Shown in pieces: positions 51,209 through 60,369 of a DNA stretch of 64,000 nucleotides. The notes beneath the pieces were generated by a model. It had not been told where the DNA came from and made no database searches. It worked only from the letters and a program-made list of their open reading frames with translations. The DNA comes from Hyunsoonleella aquatilis (GTDB lineage: Bacteria; Bacteroidota; Bacteroidia; Flavobacteriales; Flavobacteriaceae): assembly GCF_014270105.1 (NCBI RefSeq), contig NZ_JACNMF010000001.1, positions 310,001 to 374,000 of the forward strand, in the 5' to 3' direction. Both the position numbers and the translations under genes were made by a program. Within the stretch, counting starts at the first letter, position 1. Every line of letters begins with the position of its first letter.

Positions 51209-51829
51209 GTCTAAAAACTTCGCTTGATTCACTAAGTCGACCAAATTGTCCACCTTTAGTTTTTTCATCAAACGTGCTTTATATGTACTCACAGTTTTTT
51301 CGTTGATATCCAATTCCTTGGAAACTTCCTTGTTCTTCTTTCCAATGGCCAAAAGTTTTAACACTTCGGTTTCCCTTGTAGAAAGTTTTTTAAAGAAGGT
51401 GCCATTTTTGTTGTTTCGGCTTCCAAATGCAAGTTCCTGGGTCAACTCATTGCTAAGGTGGATGCCGCCATCATGAACTTTGGAAACAGCTTCACTTACA
51501 GTAATGACATTTTCGTTTTTGGAAACGTAGCCAGAAGCTCCTGCTTTAATAGAGTTAAAGCCGTAAACATTTTCAGGTTGGGCACTGAACATCAATGCCT
51601 TTACATCTGGAAAGTCTGACTTTATGTGCCTTAGCACGGTTAAACCATTTAATTTAGGCAAATCAATTTCAGTCAAAAGAACGTCAACGGGTTCTTTTCT
51701 GAGAAAATCCAAAACGGCTTCGCCATTGTCAACACTGCCGACGATTTTCACGTCAGAAGAAGCAGAAAAAAGGTGCTCAAGCCCTTTTCTAATAATAGGG
51801 TGAGGGTCTGCTATTAATAATTTAATCAT
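51203..51829 (-). CDS. Orphan NarL-type response regulator with Glu at the phosphosite
   Basis: The receiver has Glu54 (VLLTEIDLPKLNG) where the phosphoacceptor Asp is normal, and ADPHP at the acidic pocket (second acidic residue missing). T/S and Lys (MFSAQPEN, YVSKNEN) remain. A LuxR helix-turn-helix follows (LSTRETEVLKLLAIGKKNKE, LDINEKTVSTYKARLMKKL). No kinase gene is adjacent. The substitution may mimic the phosphorylated state, so DNA binding may be constitutive or controlled in another way. It converges with dnaG, overlapping by six bases. Confidence 0.9.
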   Translation of the reverse strand: MIKLLIADPHPIIRKGLEHLFSASSDVKIVGSVDNGEAVLDFLRKEPVDVLLTEIDLPKLNGLTVLRHIKSDFPDVKALMFSAQPENVYGFNSIKAGASGYVSKNENVITVSEAVSKVHDGGIHLSNELTQELAFGSRNNKNGTFFKKLSTRETEVLKLLAIGKKNKEVSKELDINEKTVSTYKARLMKKLKVDNLVDLVNQAKFLDL

Positions 51830-51946
51830 ATTCTTAGGGTTTTAATTTACTATGATGTTGATTTTAATTGAGAGAATCATAGTATAGCTATTAGGGAATA
51901 CACCCAAAATGCAAAAATACTAAAATTTTTGATGATAATACAATGC

Positions 51947-52735
51947 TCATATCAAATTGCTAGGAATTTCGCAAATTGGAATAGGAATCATCTTGTGCTT
52001 GTTGTTATTATTGTAACGCTTATAAATTCTGAAAACCTCTTGTTGTCGACCGGAAAAATCCTCGATAGTTTTACCATCGTCATCCATTTTCATGGCCCAT
52101 TCCAATTCCGGGTAGGATGCTCCAATTTGGTCCTCGTCGCTACGGGCATCACCAAATAAACCGTCACTCGGTGCAGCTATCATAATGGATTCTGGTACTT
52201 TAAGGTACTCTCCGAGCATGTACACCTGGGATTTCAATAAATCTGCTATTGGGCTTAAATCAACACCGCCATCACCATATTTTGTGTAAAAGCCTACCCC
52301 AAAGTCTTCAACCTTATTACCAGTACCGGCTACTAAAAGCGAATATAGACCAGCATAATAATATAAAGTAGTCATTCGAAGCCGTGCCCTCGTATTTGCC
52401 AAGGCCATGTCAATAGTAGCTTGGTCGCCGTCCATAAATACCTCAGTTTTAAACTCCTCAAAAACTGGAGTCAAGTCTGCTCGGGTATCACTTACATTGT
52501 CAAACCTTGCTTTAAGTTGCTCAATATGTTCATGGGCGCGAGAAACATGGCTTTCTGCTTGGTGGATAGGCATTTCAACGCAAAGAACGTTCATGCCGGT
52601 TTTTGCGCACAATGTGGAAGTTACGGCAGAATCAATACCGCCAGAAACACCAACAACAAATCCATTAACACCGGCATTCGTGGCATAGTTCTTCAGCCAG
52701 TTTACGATAAAATCAACAACTTTTTCAGTTTGCAT
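51947..52735 (-). CDS. nadE: NAD+ synthase, ammonia-dependent
   Basis: The 262-residue enzyme adenylates and amidates deamido-NAD using ammonia. The P-loop pyrophosphatase motif is GVSGGIDSAV (about 27-36), followed by the family segments NTRARLRMTTLYYYAG, GTGNKVEDFGVGFYTKYGDGGVDLSPIADL and the C-terminal APSDGLFGD. It lacks a nitrilase glutaminase domain, so it uses free ammonia. In Flavobacteria nadE is often next to gldB-gldC, as here, in divergent orientation. Confidence 0.95.
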   Translation of the reverse strand: MQTEKVVDFIVNWLKNYATNAGVNGFVVGVSGGIDSAVTSTLCAKTGMNVLCVEMPIHQAESHVSRAHEHIEQLKARFDNVSDTRADLTPVFEEFKTEVFMDGDQATIDMALANTRARLRMTTLYYYAGLYSLLVAGTGNKVEDFGVGFYTKYGDGGVDLSPIADLLKSQVYMLGEYLKVPESIMIAAPSDGLFGDARSDEDQIGASYPELEWAMKMDDDGKTIEDFSGRQQEVFRIYKRYNNNNKHKMIPIPICEIPSNLI

Positions 52736-52826
52736 ACAGTAAGAATTTTAATTTGGGAATAGTACCTTTGCAAACAAAAATAAAGCAATCACCCAATTAA
52801 TAAAAATTTAAGGCGTTATACTTTTC

Positions 52827-53786
52827 ATGAAAAATTTGATGTTGTTTATGTTGCTGATGCTCCTTATTTCCTGCGGAAATGACAATAAATTGGAGCAGGC
52901 GATTGCACAAATTAATACCGATATTTCTGTTGAAAGATTTGATTTGCTTTTTGGAAAAGCTACAAACAATGATTTACCTGAATTAAAAAGGGCCTATCCT
53001 TTTATGTTTTCCGAAAAGTTTCCCGATTCCTTTTGGATTGCGAAAATAAGGGATACCATTCAGCAGGAACTTGTTAAGGAAGTTGCAAAGGTATTTCCAA
53101 ATCTTGATGAGGAGGAAATGGATATTGAATCGCTTTTCAATCATTTGAAATATTATTTTCCTGAATTTAATACGCCACGGGTGATTACGACCACTTCTAT
53201 GGTGGACTATCGAAATCGGATAATCGTTACCGACACCATTGCCATTATTGCTCTTGATAATTATTTGGGGAAAGATCATTTTTTTTATCAGGAAATTCAA
53301 AAGTATATCCGAAAGAATTTTGAAGCCAAGCAGATTGTGGTGGATTTAGCATCTGAGTATGCAGGACGGTACATCTATCAGCCGCAACGGAAAACTTTAT
53401 TGGATGAAATGGTATACTTCGGAAAGCAATTATATTTTAAGGACATTATGTTGCCAAATGTTTCAGAGGCTGAACGTATTGGATATTCTGAATCCGAATT
53501 GGAATGGGCCAGGGCTAATGAACACTACGTTTGGCGGTATTTTGTTGAGCGCGAATTACTATATAGTGCCGATACCAAACTGCCTAGCAGGTTTATCAAT
53601 CCAGCTCCTTTTAGTAAATTTTATTTGGAAGAGATAGACACTGATTCTCCGGGTAGATTGGGCCAATACATCGGCTGGCAAATAGTTAGGGCCTATATGA
53701 AAAACAATGAAGTTTCCGTAAAGGACATGCTACAAATGAAACCTGAGGATATTTTTAATAATTCAAAGTTTAAACCACTTAAATAA
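52827..53786 (+). CDS. gldB: Gliding motility lipoprotein GldB
   Basis: The 319-residue lipoprotein (MKNLMLFMLLMLLISC) has the GldB core (VERFDLLFGKATNNDLPELK, DSFWIAKIRDTIQQEL, NYLGKDHFFYQEI, RFINPAPFSKFYLEEIDTDS, GWQIVRAYMKNN). GldB is needed for gliding and T9SS function in Flavobacterium johnsoniae. Together with gldC and the T9SS tails in the window it indicates a gliding organism. GldC starts one base after. Confidence 0.94.
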   Translation: MKNLMLFMLLMLLISCGNDNKLEQAIAQINTDISVERFDLLFGKATNNDLPELKRAYPFMFSEKFPDSFWIAKIRDTIQQELVKEVAKVFPNLDEEEMDIESLFNHLKYYFPEFNTPRVITTTSMVDYRNRIIVTDTIAIIALDNYLGKDHFFYQEIQKYIRKNFEAKQIVVDLASEYAGRYIYQPQRKTLLDEMVYFGKQLYFKDIMLPNVSEAERIGYSESELEWARANEHYVWRYFVERELLYSADTKLPSRFINPAPFSKFYLEEIDTDSPGRLGQYIGWQIVRAYMKNNEVSVKDMLQMKPEDIFNNSKFKPLK

Positions 53787-54121
53787 TGGCAAATACAATA
53801 ACTTCAAAAATTGAGCTGAATGTTGAACTAGATGAAAACCGCGTGCCGGAAAAGCTCTCATGGTCAGCGGAAGATGGGGGCATAAGTAATGCAGAAGCCA
53901 AGGCGATGATGCTGTCTGTTTGGGACGATAAGGCTAAAGAAATGTTGCGTATTGATTTGTGGACCAAAGATATGCCCGTTGATGAGATGAAAATATTCTT
54001 CCATCAAACTTTAGTAGCAATGGCCAATACATTTAATCGGGCTACCCAGGACGAAAAAATGACGGCAACCATGAAGGATTTTTGCGATTATTTTGCTGAA
54101 AAATTGGAGTTGAAAAAATAA
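53786..54121 (+). CDS. gldC: Gliding motility protein GldC
   Basis: The 111-residue protein has the GldC pattern (TSKIELNVELDENRVPEKLSWSAEDG, AEAKAMMLSVWDDKAKEMLRIDLW, MKDFCDYFAEKLEL). No signal is seen. It is a small accessory protein that helps gliding in F. johnsoniae. The ATG touches the gldB stop (TAATG), so it is coupled. Confidence 0.94.
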   Translation: MANTITSKIELNVELDENRVPEKLSWSAEDGGISNAEAKAMMLSVWDDKAKEMLRIDLWTKDMPVDEMKIFFHQTLVAMANTFNRATQDEKMTATMKDFCDYFAEKLELKK

Positions 54122-54126
54122 ACGAT

Positions 54127-55515
54127 TTATTCAAATATCTCCGTAAAATACTTGTAAAACCAAGGAATTGTTTCAATCCCTTTAATATAGTTCCAGATCC
54201 CAAAATGCTCGTTAGGGGAGTGGATGGCGTCACTATCCAAACCAAAGCCCATTAAAATAGTTTTGCTTTTTAATTCTTTTTCAAATAAGGCAACAATCGG
54301 AATACTGCCCCCGCTGCGCTGTGGAATGGGAGTTTTTCCAAACGTGGTTTCGTAAGCCTTACTGGCTGCAAGATACCCGATGCTATCAATTGGTGTTACG
54401 TACCCTTGCCCACCGTGATGTGGCGTTACCTTTACTTTCACACCTTTTGGGGCAATGCCTTCAAAATGGGTTTTAAACAATTGGGTAATTTCTTCCCAAT
54501 CTTGATGTGGTACCAAACGCATGGAAATTTTAGCAAAGGCTTTACTCGGGATTACCGTTTTAGCACCTTCGCCAATATACCCGCCCCAAATACCATTTAC
54601 ATCCAAAGTAGGTCTAATTGAATTGCGTTCATTCGTGGTAAAGCCTTTTTCGCCATAAACAGCATCTATGTCCAGAGCGTTTTTGTAGCTTTCCAAATTA
54701 AAGGGGGCTTTTGCCATTTCGGCGCGTTCTTCTTTGGACAGTTCTTCTACTTTACCATAAAATCCTGGTATGGTAATGTGGTTGTTCTCATCGTGAAGTG
54801 AGGCTATCATTTTAGCGAGAATATTGATAGGGTTTGCCACTGCGCCTCCATACAAACCAGAGTGCAAATCACGATTTGGCCCCGTAACTTCTACTTCAAC
54901 ATAGCTTAGCCCGCGAAGCCCAGTTGTGATAGATGGGACATCATTGGCAATCATGCCCGTATCTGAAATAAGAATGACATCATTTTCCAGTTTCTTATGA
55001 TTGTTCTTTACAAAGGTTGCCAAATTTGCGCTGCCAACTTCCTCTTCGCCCTCAATCATAAACTTCACATTACAGGGCAGTTGATTGGTGGCTGTCATAA
55101 ACTCTAAGGCTTTCACATGCATATACAATTGACCTTTGTCATCACAAGCGCCTCTAGCAAAAATAGCACCGTCGGGATGTTTTTCCGTGGTTTTGATGAC
55201 AGGCTCAAAAGGAGGGGAGTACCACAGATCTAAAGGGTCTGGGGGCTGTACGTCGTAATGTCCATAGACCAAAACGGTAGGTAAGGTTTTCCCAACTATT
55301 TTTTCCCCATAAACAATGGGGTAACCGTCAGTTTTGCATATCTCTACGGTATCGCACCCTGCTTTCTCCAGACTTTTTTTAATGGCCTCGGCCGTTTTTA
55401 AAACATCGTTTCTATAAGCCGAATCGGCACTTATTGATGGGATTTTTAGCAGATCGACCAGTTCATTGATAAAGCGTTCTTTGTGTTGTTTTATATAAGA
55501 TTTAATCGCGTTCAT
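54127..55515 (-). CDS. M20-family dipeptidase
   Basis: The 462-residue zinc peptidase of the carnosinase-like branch shows VLVYGHYDVQPPDPLDLW (His/Asp), FARGACDDKGQLYMHVKA (metal-bridging Asp), IEGEEEVGSANL (catalytic Glu pair), ISDTGMIANDVPSITTGLRGL and IPIVALFEKELK... followed by DSDAIHSPNEHFGIWNYIKG (late His). Probably cytoplasmic, cleaving dipeptides. It converges with gldC. Confidence 0.92.
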   Translation of the reverse strand: MNAIKSYIKQHKERFINELVDLLKIPSISADSAYRNDVLKTAEAIKKSLEKAGCDTVEICKTDGYPIVYGEKIVGKTLPTVLVYGHYDVQPPDPLDLWYSPPFEPVIKTTEKHPDGAIFARGACDDKGQLYMHVKALEFMTATNQLPCNVKFMIEGEEEVGSANLATFVKNNHKKLENDVILISDTGMIANDVPSITTGLRGLSYVEVEVTGPNRDLHSGLYGGAVANPINILAKMIASLHDENNHITIPGFYGKVEELSKEERAEMAKAPFNLESYKNALDIDAVYGEKGFTTNERNSIRPTLDVNGIWGGYIGEGAKTVIPSKAFAKISMRLVPHQDWEEITQLFKTHFEGIAPKGVKVKVTPHHGGQGYVTPIDSIGYLAASKAYETTFGKTPIPQRSGGSIPIVALFEKELKSKTILMGFGLDSDAIHSPNEHFGIWNYIKGIETIPWFYKYFTEIFE

Positions 55516-55576
55516 AGGCCATATTGAATGAAGATATCCAAAAGTATAAAAAAGAATACTTTTTATAGCATCGAGG

Positions 55577-55606
55577 TTTGGAATTTAAAAATCTTAACTA
55601 TATTTG
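55577..55606 (+). promoter_or_regulatory. Promoter of tRNA-Leu
   Basis: TTTG (55577-55580), 18 bases, TATATTTG (55599-55606): close to the Bacteroidota consensus. Transcription should start about seven bases later, placing the palindrome at 55616-55633 in the tRNA leader. Confidence 0.65.
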
Positions 55607-55615
55607 CATCCCGAT

Positions 55616-55633
55616 TCCCGATAGCTATCGGGA
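55616..55633. repeat. 18-bp palindrome in the tRNA leader
   Basis: TCCCGATAG plus its exact reverse complement. The same 18 bases are the core of the palindrome at 40835-40854. It lies between the tRNA promoter and the mature 5' end, so it will be in the precursor. Confidence 0.7.
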
Positions 55634-55641
55634 GGGACTAT

Positions 55642-55723
55642 GCGGGCGTGGTGGAATTGGTAGACACGCTAGACTTAGGATCTAGTGCCGCGAGGTGTGA
55701 GAGTTCGAGTCTCTCCGCCCGCA
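55642..55723 (+). tRNA. tRNA-Leu (anticodon TAG)
   Basis: 82-nucleotide class II tRNA. Acceptor stem GCGGGCG / CGCCCGC with discriminator A; D-arm with GGTAGAC; anticodon stem CTAGA / TCTAG with loop CTTAGGA, giving anticodon TAG; variable arm TGCCGCGAGGTGT; T-arm GAGAGTTCGAGTCTCTC. No CCA is encoded. A rho-independent terminator follows. Confidence 0.97.
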
Positions 55724-55732
55724 CATGACAAG

Positions 55733-55760
55733 AGCTTCTTTTTATAAAGGAGCTTTTTTT
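55733..55760 (+). terminator. Terminator behind tRNA-Leu
   Basis: AGCTTCTTT-TTAT-AAAGGAGCT (one G-T pair) followed by T residues. Confidence 0.75.
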
Positions 55761-55989
55761 ATGCAATACTGTTTGATTGAAAAATATGAAAGGAGACGCG
55801 AGAAGTTTATCATAAGGGTAGACTAAAGGGGCCCTCGTCAGTACATAAATCAAAAAGTGCTACATATTTTGCTGAATTAATACAGGACGTGCATTTTCTT
55901 CCATTAAAGAACTTGAAAATTTAACATTTATCCTCGTAACAATTAGACTGTTAGAACGTCTCTTTTATAACGACTAACCCAATAATTTG

Positions 55990-55997
55990 TAACTTTG
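55990..55997 (+). promoter_or_regulatory. -7 box TAACTTTG of the GAF-domain gene
   Basis: TAACTTTG matches TAnnTTTG. Transcription would begin near 56004, so a TTG start at 55995 is excluded and ATG 56019 is the start. Confidence 0.55.
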
Positions 55998-56018
55998 TAC
56001 CCTAATTTAATCCATAAG

Positions 56019-58394
56019 ATGGACATCAACGATAGTATTGAGTCGCCAATGATGCTAAAAGTCAGCTTCAACAAGTTGCTTCAGCATTATGAAAAACTGG
56101 CCGAGAGTGAAGATGAATTTCTTTCTGCCAAGGCGAAGCGTGTCCTAAGGTCTGCGGCATCGTTTCCGGAGTTAAGGGATGGTTTTAGCGATACTCAAAT
56201 TTTGGAGGACAGGAAAGAAGAGATAAGCATTATTCTTCAAGATTCATTTGCCCCCGTATTGACCAAAAATGAGATTAAGACAGCCTCTGTGCCTTTTCAT
56301 AATTTGATATTCAATTCTTCGGAAAGGTTTAAAAATATTATCAAAACCGCAGGCGATGGTTTTGAGTTGAATATCAAAAATATGCCTGATGACCACAGGT
56401 ATATTATTGCATGTACCATAATTCTAAATTTTTGCTATGGCTATAATTTGAATTTTAAGCGCCCATTTTATTATGAAATTCCGGATGCCAATGGCATTTT
56501 AAGGTTTTACAAGATAATGTACAATGCCGATTTTTGTGAAATCGTTCCAACGGAAAGGGCAAAAAAAATTACTGAAGAAGATTATAAAAAACTCCTGGAT
56601 AATTTTGAAAATTTAGACTTATGGAAGGAACTTTTTCCTCAAGGTAGCTATATTTTCAAAGGCTTCGTGATTTCCAATATTTTTGATGTTACGGAGGATC
56701 AATCTATTTCCAACATAAAATCCAATTTAATCGGTGAGGATAAGCGTAAGGACGAAAACTTTATGTACGAGTTTCATGATGTATTTAGGTCTCTGCTGGG
56801 TATCAATGATTTGCAGGTTGGTTTTTCAATTTATAATGAAGAGGAAAAGGCTTTTGAGCGTGTATATGGGGTAGGGATCAATAGTTACCTTTTAGGGGAC
56901 CAAGAACGCTTGGAATGTGATAGTTCATTGTGCAAATGGTCCTATAACAGATTGATTGTAGAGAACAAATATTTCTCTATTTCTGACGTAGATGGTGTTT
57001 ATAAAAAAGCAAAAGGAGGTTTTGCACCTCAGGTGGAGGTGTTGCATAAACAAGGTTTTAAAAGTGCCATTTTTGCACCAATTGCTAATGATGAAGGACT
57101 TATGGGAATAATGGAAATTGTATCCAATACACCACATGCTTTGAATAGTATCAATGCCAATAAGTTGGTGGATGTGATGCCATTTATCGTTTCGGCAGTG
57201 GAGCGGTCCAAAAAGGATGAAGAGAATCTTATTGAAGCTATTATTCAAAAGGAATGCACCTCAATTCATCCGAGTGTGCATTGGCGTTTTGCTAAAGAAG
57301 CAAAGAATTATATAAAGGCTGAAATGGAAGGGCAAGAGGCTTCCTTTCGAAAAATTGCTTTTGATAATGTATACCCGTTGTACGGGCAAATAGATATTAA
57401 GGGGTCCTCCGAAGCTAGAAACTATGCGACAAGAGAAGATTTGTCGCTTCAACTTAGAGCGGCAAAACAGATTTTGGATAAGGCTTTGAAATTGGAACAT
57501 TTGCCAATCTATGAGCAGTTTATTTATCAGATAAATGATTTTCAGAACGGATTGGACGAAAACTTCCAAGTGGATAGCGAGCAACAGATTTCATCCTTCT
57601 TCAAAGAAGACGTTGAACCTCTTTTAGATCATTTAAAAAGTAAACAACTGTTGAATGATGATGTAGAAGCCTACTACGAAAATATTGACGAAAAGGTCAA
57701 CGTACTTTACAGACATAGAAAAGACTACGACGAAACTATTGCCAAAATTAATGTGGAAATGGCTACGCTCTTGGATAAAAAACAAGAGGAAGCGCAACAG
57801 ATGTATCCGCATTATTTTGAACGCTTTAAAACCGATGGTGTTGAGCATAATATGTACGTTGGAGAGTCTATTACCAAAGAAGATAGTTTCAATAAAATTT
57901 ACTTGTACAATCTGCGTTTATGGCAATTGCAGGTAATGTGTGAAATGGAAAACGCCTATTACCAAATGCAATCTGATTTTCCAGTGGCGTTGGACGTAGC
58001 CTCCATGATTTTGGTGTTCAACCAGCCTTTGACCATCAGTTTTAGGATGGACGAAAAGCAATTTGATGTGGACGGCACCTACAATGCACGTTACGAAATC
58101 GTAAAAAAACGTGTAGATAAGGCTTATATAAAAGGCACCACAGAGCGCGTTACGCAAAAAGGAAAAATCAGCATCGTGTATTCCCAAAAACAGGATGAAA
58201 TTGAATATTTGGGTTACATCAAGTTTCTTCAGTCCAAGAATTATTTGGATACTGATGTAGAAATCGTAGAGTTGCAAGATTTACAGGCGGTAACCGGATT
58301 AAAAGCAATTCGCGTAAGTGTACTATATCATAAAAACGAAAATGACAAGGCGTTTTATACCTATGATGATTTGATGAAGGAACTTAAGGCATAA
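56019..58394 (+). CDS. Large GAF-domain protein of unknown function
   Basis: The 791-residue soluble protein (ATG 56019 chosen by the promoter box at 55990). A GAF-like domain lies at about 250-400 (DLQVGFSIYNEEEKAFERVYGVG, LECDSSLCKWSYNRLIVENK, GFKSAIFAPIANDEGLMGIMEIVS). Then comes a helical part with VYPLYGQIDIKGSSEARNYA and a C-terminal region of beta strands. No signal peptide or output domain is recognised. I know similar proteins only as unnamed flavobacterial GAF proteins. It is convergent with the HD-PycTM gene. Confidence 0.85.
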   Translation: MDINDSIESPMMLKVSFNKLLQHYEKLAESEDEFLSAKAKRVLRSAASFPELRDGFSDTQILEDRKEEISIILQDSFAPVLTKNEIKTASVPFHNLIFNSSERFKNIIKTAGDGFELNIKNMPDDHRYIIACTIILNFCYGYNLNFKRPFYYEIPDANGILRFYKIMYNADFCEIVPTERAKKITEEDYKKLLDNFENLDLWKELFPQGSYIFKGFVISNIFDVTEDQSISNIKSNLIGEDKRKDENFMYEFHDVFRSLLGINDLQVGFSIYNEEEKAFERVYGVGINSYLLGDQERLECDSSLCKWSYNRLIVENKYFSISDVDGVYKKAKGGFAPQVEVLHKQGFKSAIFAPIANDEGLMGIMEIVSNTPHALNSINANKLVDVMPFIVSAVERSKKDEENLIEAIIQKECTSIHPSVHWRFAKEAKNYIKAEMEGQEASFRKIAFDNVYPLYGQIDIKGSSEARNYATREDLSLQLRAAKQILDKALKLEHLPIYEQFIYQINDFQNGLDENFQVDSEQQISSFFKEDVEPLLDHLKSKQLLNDDVEAYYENIDEKVNVLYRHRKDYDETIAKINVEMATLLDKKQEEAQQMYPHYFERFKTDGVEHNMYVGESITKEDSFNKIYLYNLRLWQLQVMCEMENAYYQMQSDFPVALDVASMILVFNQPLTISFRMDEKQFDVDGTYNARYEIVKKRVDKAYIKGTTERVTQKGKISIVYSQKQDEIEYLGYIKFLQSKNYLDTDVEIVELQDLQAVTGLKAIRVSVLYHKNENDKAFYTYDDLMKELKA

Positions 58395-58399
58395 TACTT

Positions 58400-59593
58400 C
58401 TAGGGCGCGCCACTGGTCGCAAAAGCTATTCCAAAAGCAATAACACTTACCACAATACCAATCATAAATACGGTATAGGTAGTTCGTAAAAGGTTGTATT
58501 TCCTATTGAGAACAAGCCCCAAAAAATAGAGATCTTTGGTCAATGAACCATACAAATAATCCTTGTCCTGCATCATTTCCCCCATGGCCCATTCAAAATC
58601 TTTTAAGCTCATTTGATGGAAATTCCCGAAGAATAATAGATTTACTTTTTTATTGGCTACGTCCTCTTTTGTGAACTGCCCCTTTGTGACGTTCGGCCTA
58701 GTTGCCAAAACTGATAAAACAGTTGAGGCAACCGTGAACAATAGAAAAATTAACGTGGGATATATCAGATAACTATTGGAAGGATTGTCCAGTTTGGGCA
58801 ATAAATTAGATAGGGCTACCGAAATTATAATAGCATTTACCGAAAGCAAAATATTGGCTTTGGTATCGGCAATATCGCTTAGTGTAATATGGTTTCTTAA
58901 TGCTACCCGAAACATGGTTTCGATACCTCGATCTGGCAATTCCACCTTACTTTTTTTAAAACTGAGCTCCTCCTTTTTCTGATTTAATTTTTTGGAATCC
59001 GCATCAATCTTTTTCTTCATTTTGATTAGTTGCGAAAGATTTTTACCCTTGCGATTATCCCACATACTTGATGCCTCTGTTGAATAAAATCGATGTCTGG
59101 TGGTAAGGAAATCAATATTTTCCGCAATCCATTCGGACTCAGTAAGGCTCTTATTGCACAGCAATTCCCATTCCTTTCTGAGCAGTTCAGAAATTTCCAA
59201 ATAATTTTTGCTTCCTATATGAGAACTGTCCGCGTCCCTAATAATGCATTCCAATTGATTTTTTGGGACGGCGTCGATTTTAGTTGCTAGAATTAAATCA
59301 CAAATTGTTTTTACGTCCTTTTCTGGGCAGTTTTGTCCTGCCAAAAACGCCTTGGCTATTTTAACACTCTCTTCTTCGTGGTCTTTCGCCCCTTTAGTGT
59401 AGCCCGTGTCGTGTAACCATGAGGCCACCAAAAGCAGATTTTTATCAGCCTCCTCAATATTGGCTAATTCAGCAAGCTCTTTTGCGCTATTTACTACACG
59501 TTGCGTATGTGGGATATTGTGATATAAAAAAGATGTGTCTAACTTTTCGTTGAGTAGGTTAAGTGCAAATTTCTCGGCTTCAGCAATCAACAT
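58400..59593 (-). CDS. HD phosphohydrolase fused to Pycsar-effector-like (PycTM/DUF5706) domain
   Basis: The 397-residue protein combines an N-terminal HD domain (HNIPHTQRVV; HD pair in LLLVASWLHDTGYTKGAKDHEEE; IIRDADSSHIG) and a helical linker. The C-terminal PycTM-type module has RVALRNHITLSDIADTKANI, two membrane segments (about 255-300), and a third hydrophobic segment at 370-392. The PycTM module is the membrane-acting part of Pycsar antiphage effectors, which open or damage the membrane in response to cyclic pyrimidine nucleotides. No cyclase gene adjoins, so a defence role is unproven; the HD domain might destroy a nucleotide ligand. Confidence 0.82.
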   Translation of the reverse strand: MLIAEAEKFALNLLNEKLDTSFLYHNIPHTQRVVNSAKELAELANIEEADKNLLLVASWLHDTGYTKGAKDHEEESVKIAKAFLAGQNCPEKDVKTICDLILATKIDAVPKNQLECIIRDADSSHIGSKNYLEISELLRKEWELLCNKSLTESEWIAENIDFLTTRHRFYSTEASSMWDNRKGKNLSQLIKMKKKIDADSKKLNQKKEELSFKKSKVELPDRGIETMFRVALRNHITLSDIADTKANILLSVNAIIISVALSNLLPKLDNPSNSYLIYPTLIFLLFTVASTVLSVLATRPNVTKGQFTKEDVANKKVNLLFFGNFHQMSLKDFEWAMGEMMQDKDYLYGSLTKDLYFLGLVLNRKYNLLRTTYTVFMIGIVVSVIAFGIAFATSGAP

Positions 59594-59833
59594 AGGCGTG
59601 ATTTAAAATGATTATTGGTAAAAATACTAAACTTTAGTTGAAAAAGGATTTCTCGATGTTTGCATCGATATTTCCTTTGGGGTTTAGTATGAATAACGGC
59701 ATAATTTGTCGTAAATTTCAATTATGCTTTCAATGGCCTATGAAATAGATAGAAATGTAAGTTTTCTAGTCTTTTTTAGACTAATGGCTCGTTTGAAAGC
59801 ATATATTAATTTAACAATGAAAGGACAAAAAAT

Positions 59834-60280
59834 ATGCTAACTTGGAAAGAAGTTATCGGTTTTTCCGTAAACGGAAACCCAACCCCCGACCGGCGAGTTG
59901 AAAAAACACCAGCCGAATGGCAAGCACAATTAACCCCGGAACAATTCAGAATTGCGAGATTAAAAGGTACGGAACGACCGCATAGTGGTGCGCTATGCAG
60001 TATTTATGAGGCCGGAAAATACAATTGTGTATGTTGCGACACACCTTTGTTTGATTCCACCATTAAGTTTGAATCGGGGACGGGCTGGCCTAGTTTTACG
60101 CAACCCATTAAAGAAAATGCGATTAAATATGAAAAAGATAGTTCCTTTGGAATGGTGCGGGTTGAGGTGCTGTGCAATACCTGTGATGCGCATTTAGGGC
60201 ATGTATTCCCCGACGGTCCAGAACCAAGTGGACTGCGCTATTGTATCAATTCGGAATCCATGCAATTGGAAAAACAATAA
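59834..60280 (+). CDS. msrB: Peptide methionine (R)-S-oxide reductase MsrB
   Basis: The 148-residue enzyme reduces methionine-R-sulfoxide. The zinc-binding pairs are CVCC in YNCVCCDTPLFDS and CNTC in EVLCNTCDAHLGHVFPDGP; FESGTGWPSF and the catalytic Cys in LRYCINSESMQL complete the family. It has no signal peptide, so it acts in the cytoplasm. It is the first gene of the redox cluster. Confidence 0.95.
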   Translation: MLTWKEVIGFSVNGNPTPDRRVEKTPAEWQAQLTPEQFRIARLKGTERPHSGALCSIYEAGKYNCVCCDTPLFDSTIKFESGTGWPSFTQPIKENAIKYEKDSSFGMVRVEVLCNTCDAHLGHVFPDGPEPSGLRYCINSESMQLEKQ

Positions 60281-60369
60281 AACATATCAAAATAATCAAA
60301 TAGCTCCTTCGCTTTTGAAGGGAAGGTGGGTTTCAATTCCCTAGAATTGAAACTCGGAAGGGTAATAAA

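Noticed and set aside
55642-55994. Possible integration site or GIY-YIG gene remnant behind tRNA-Leu
   Set aside because: No duplicated tRNA end, integrase or phage gene; frames after the tRNA are short and match nothing I recognise.
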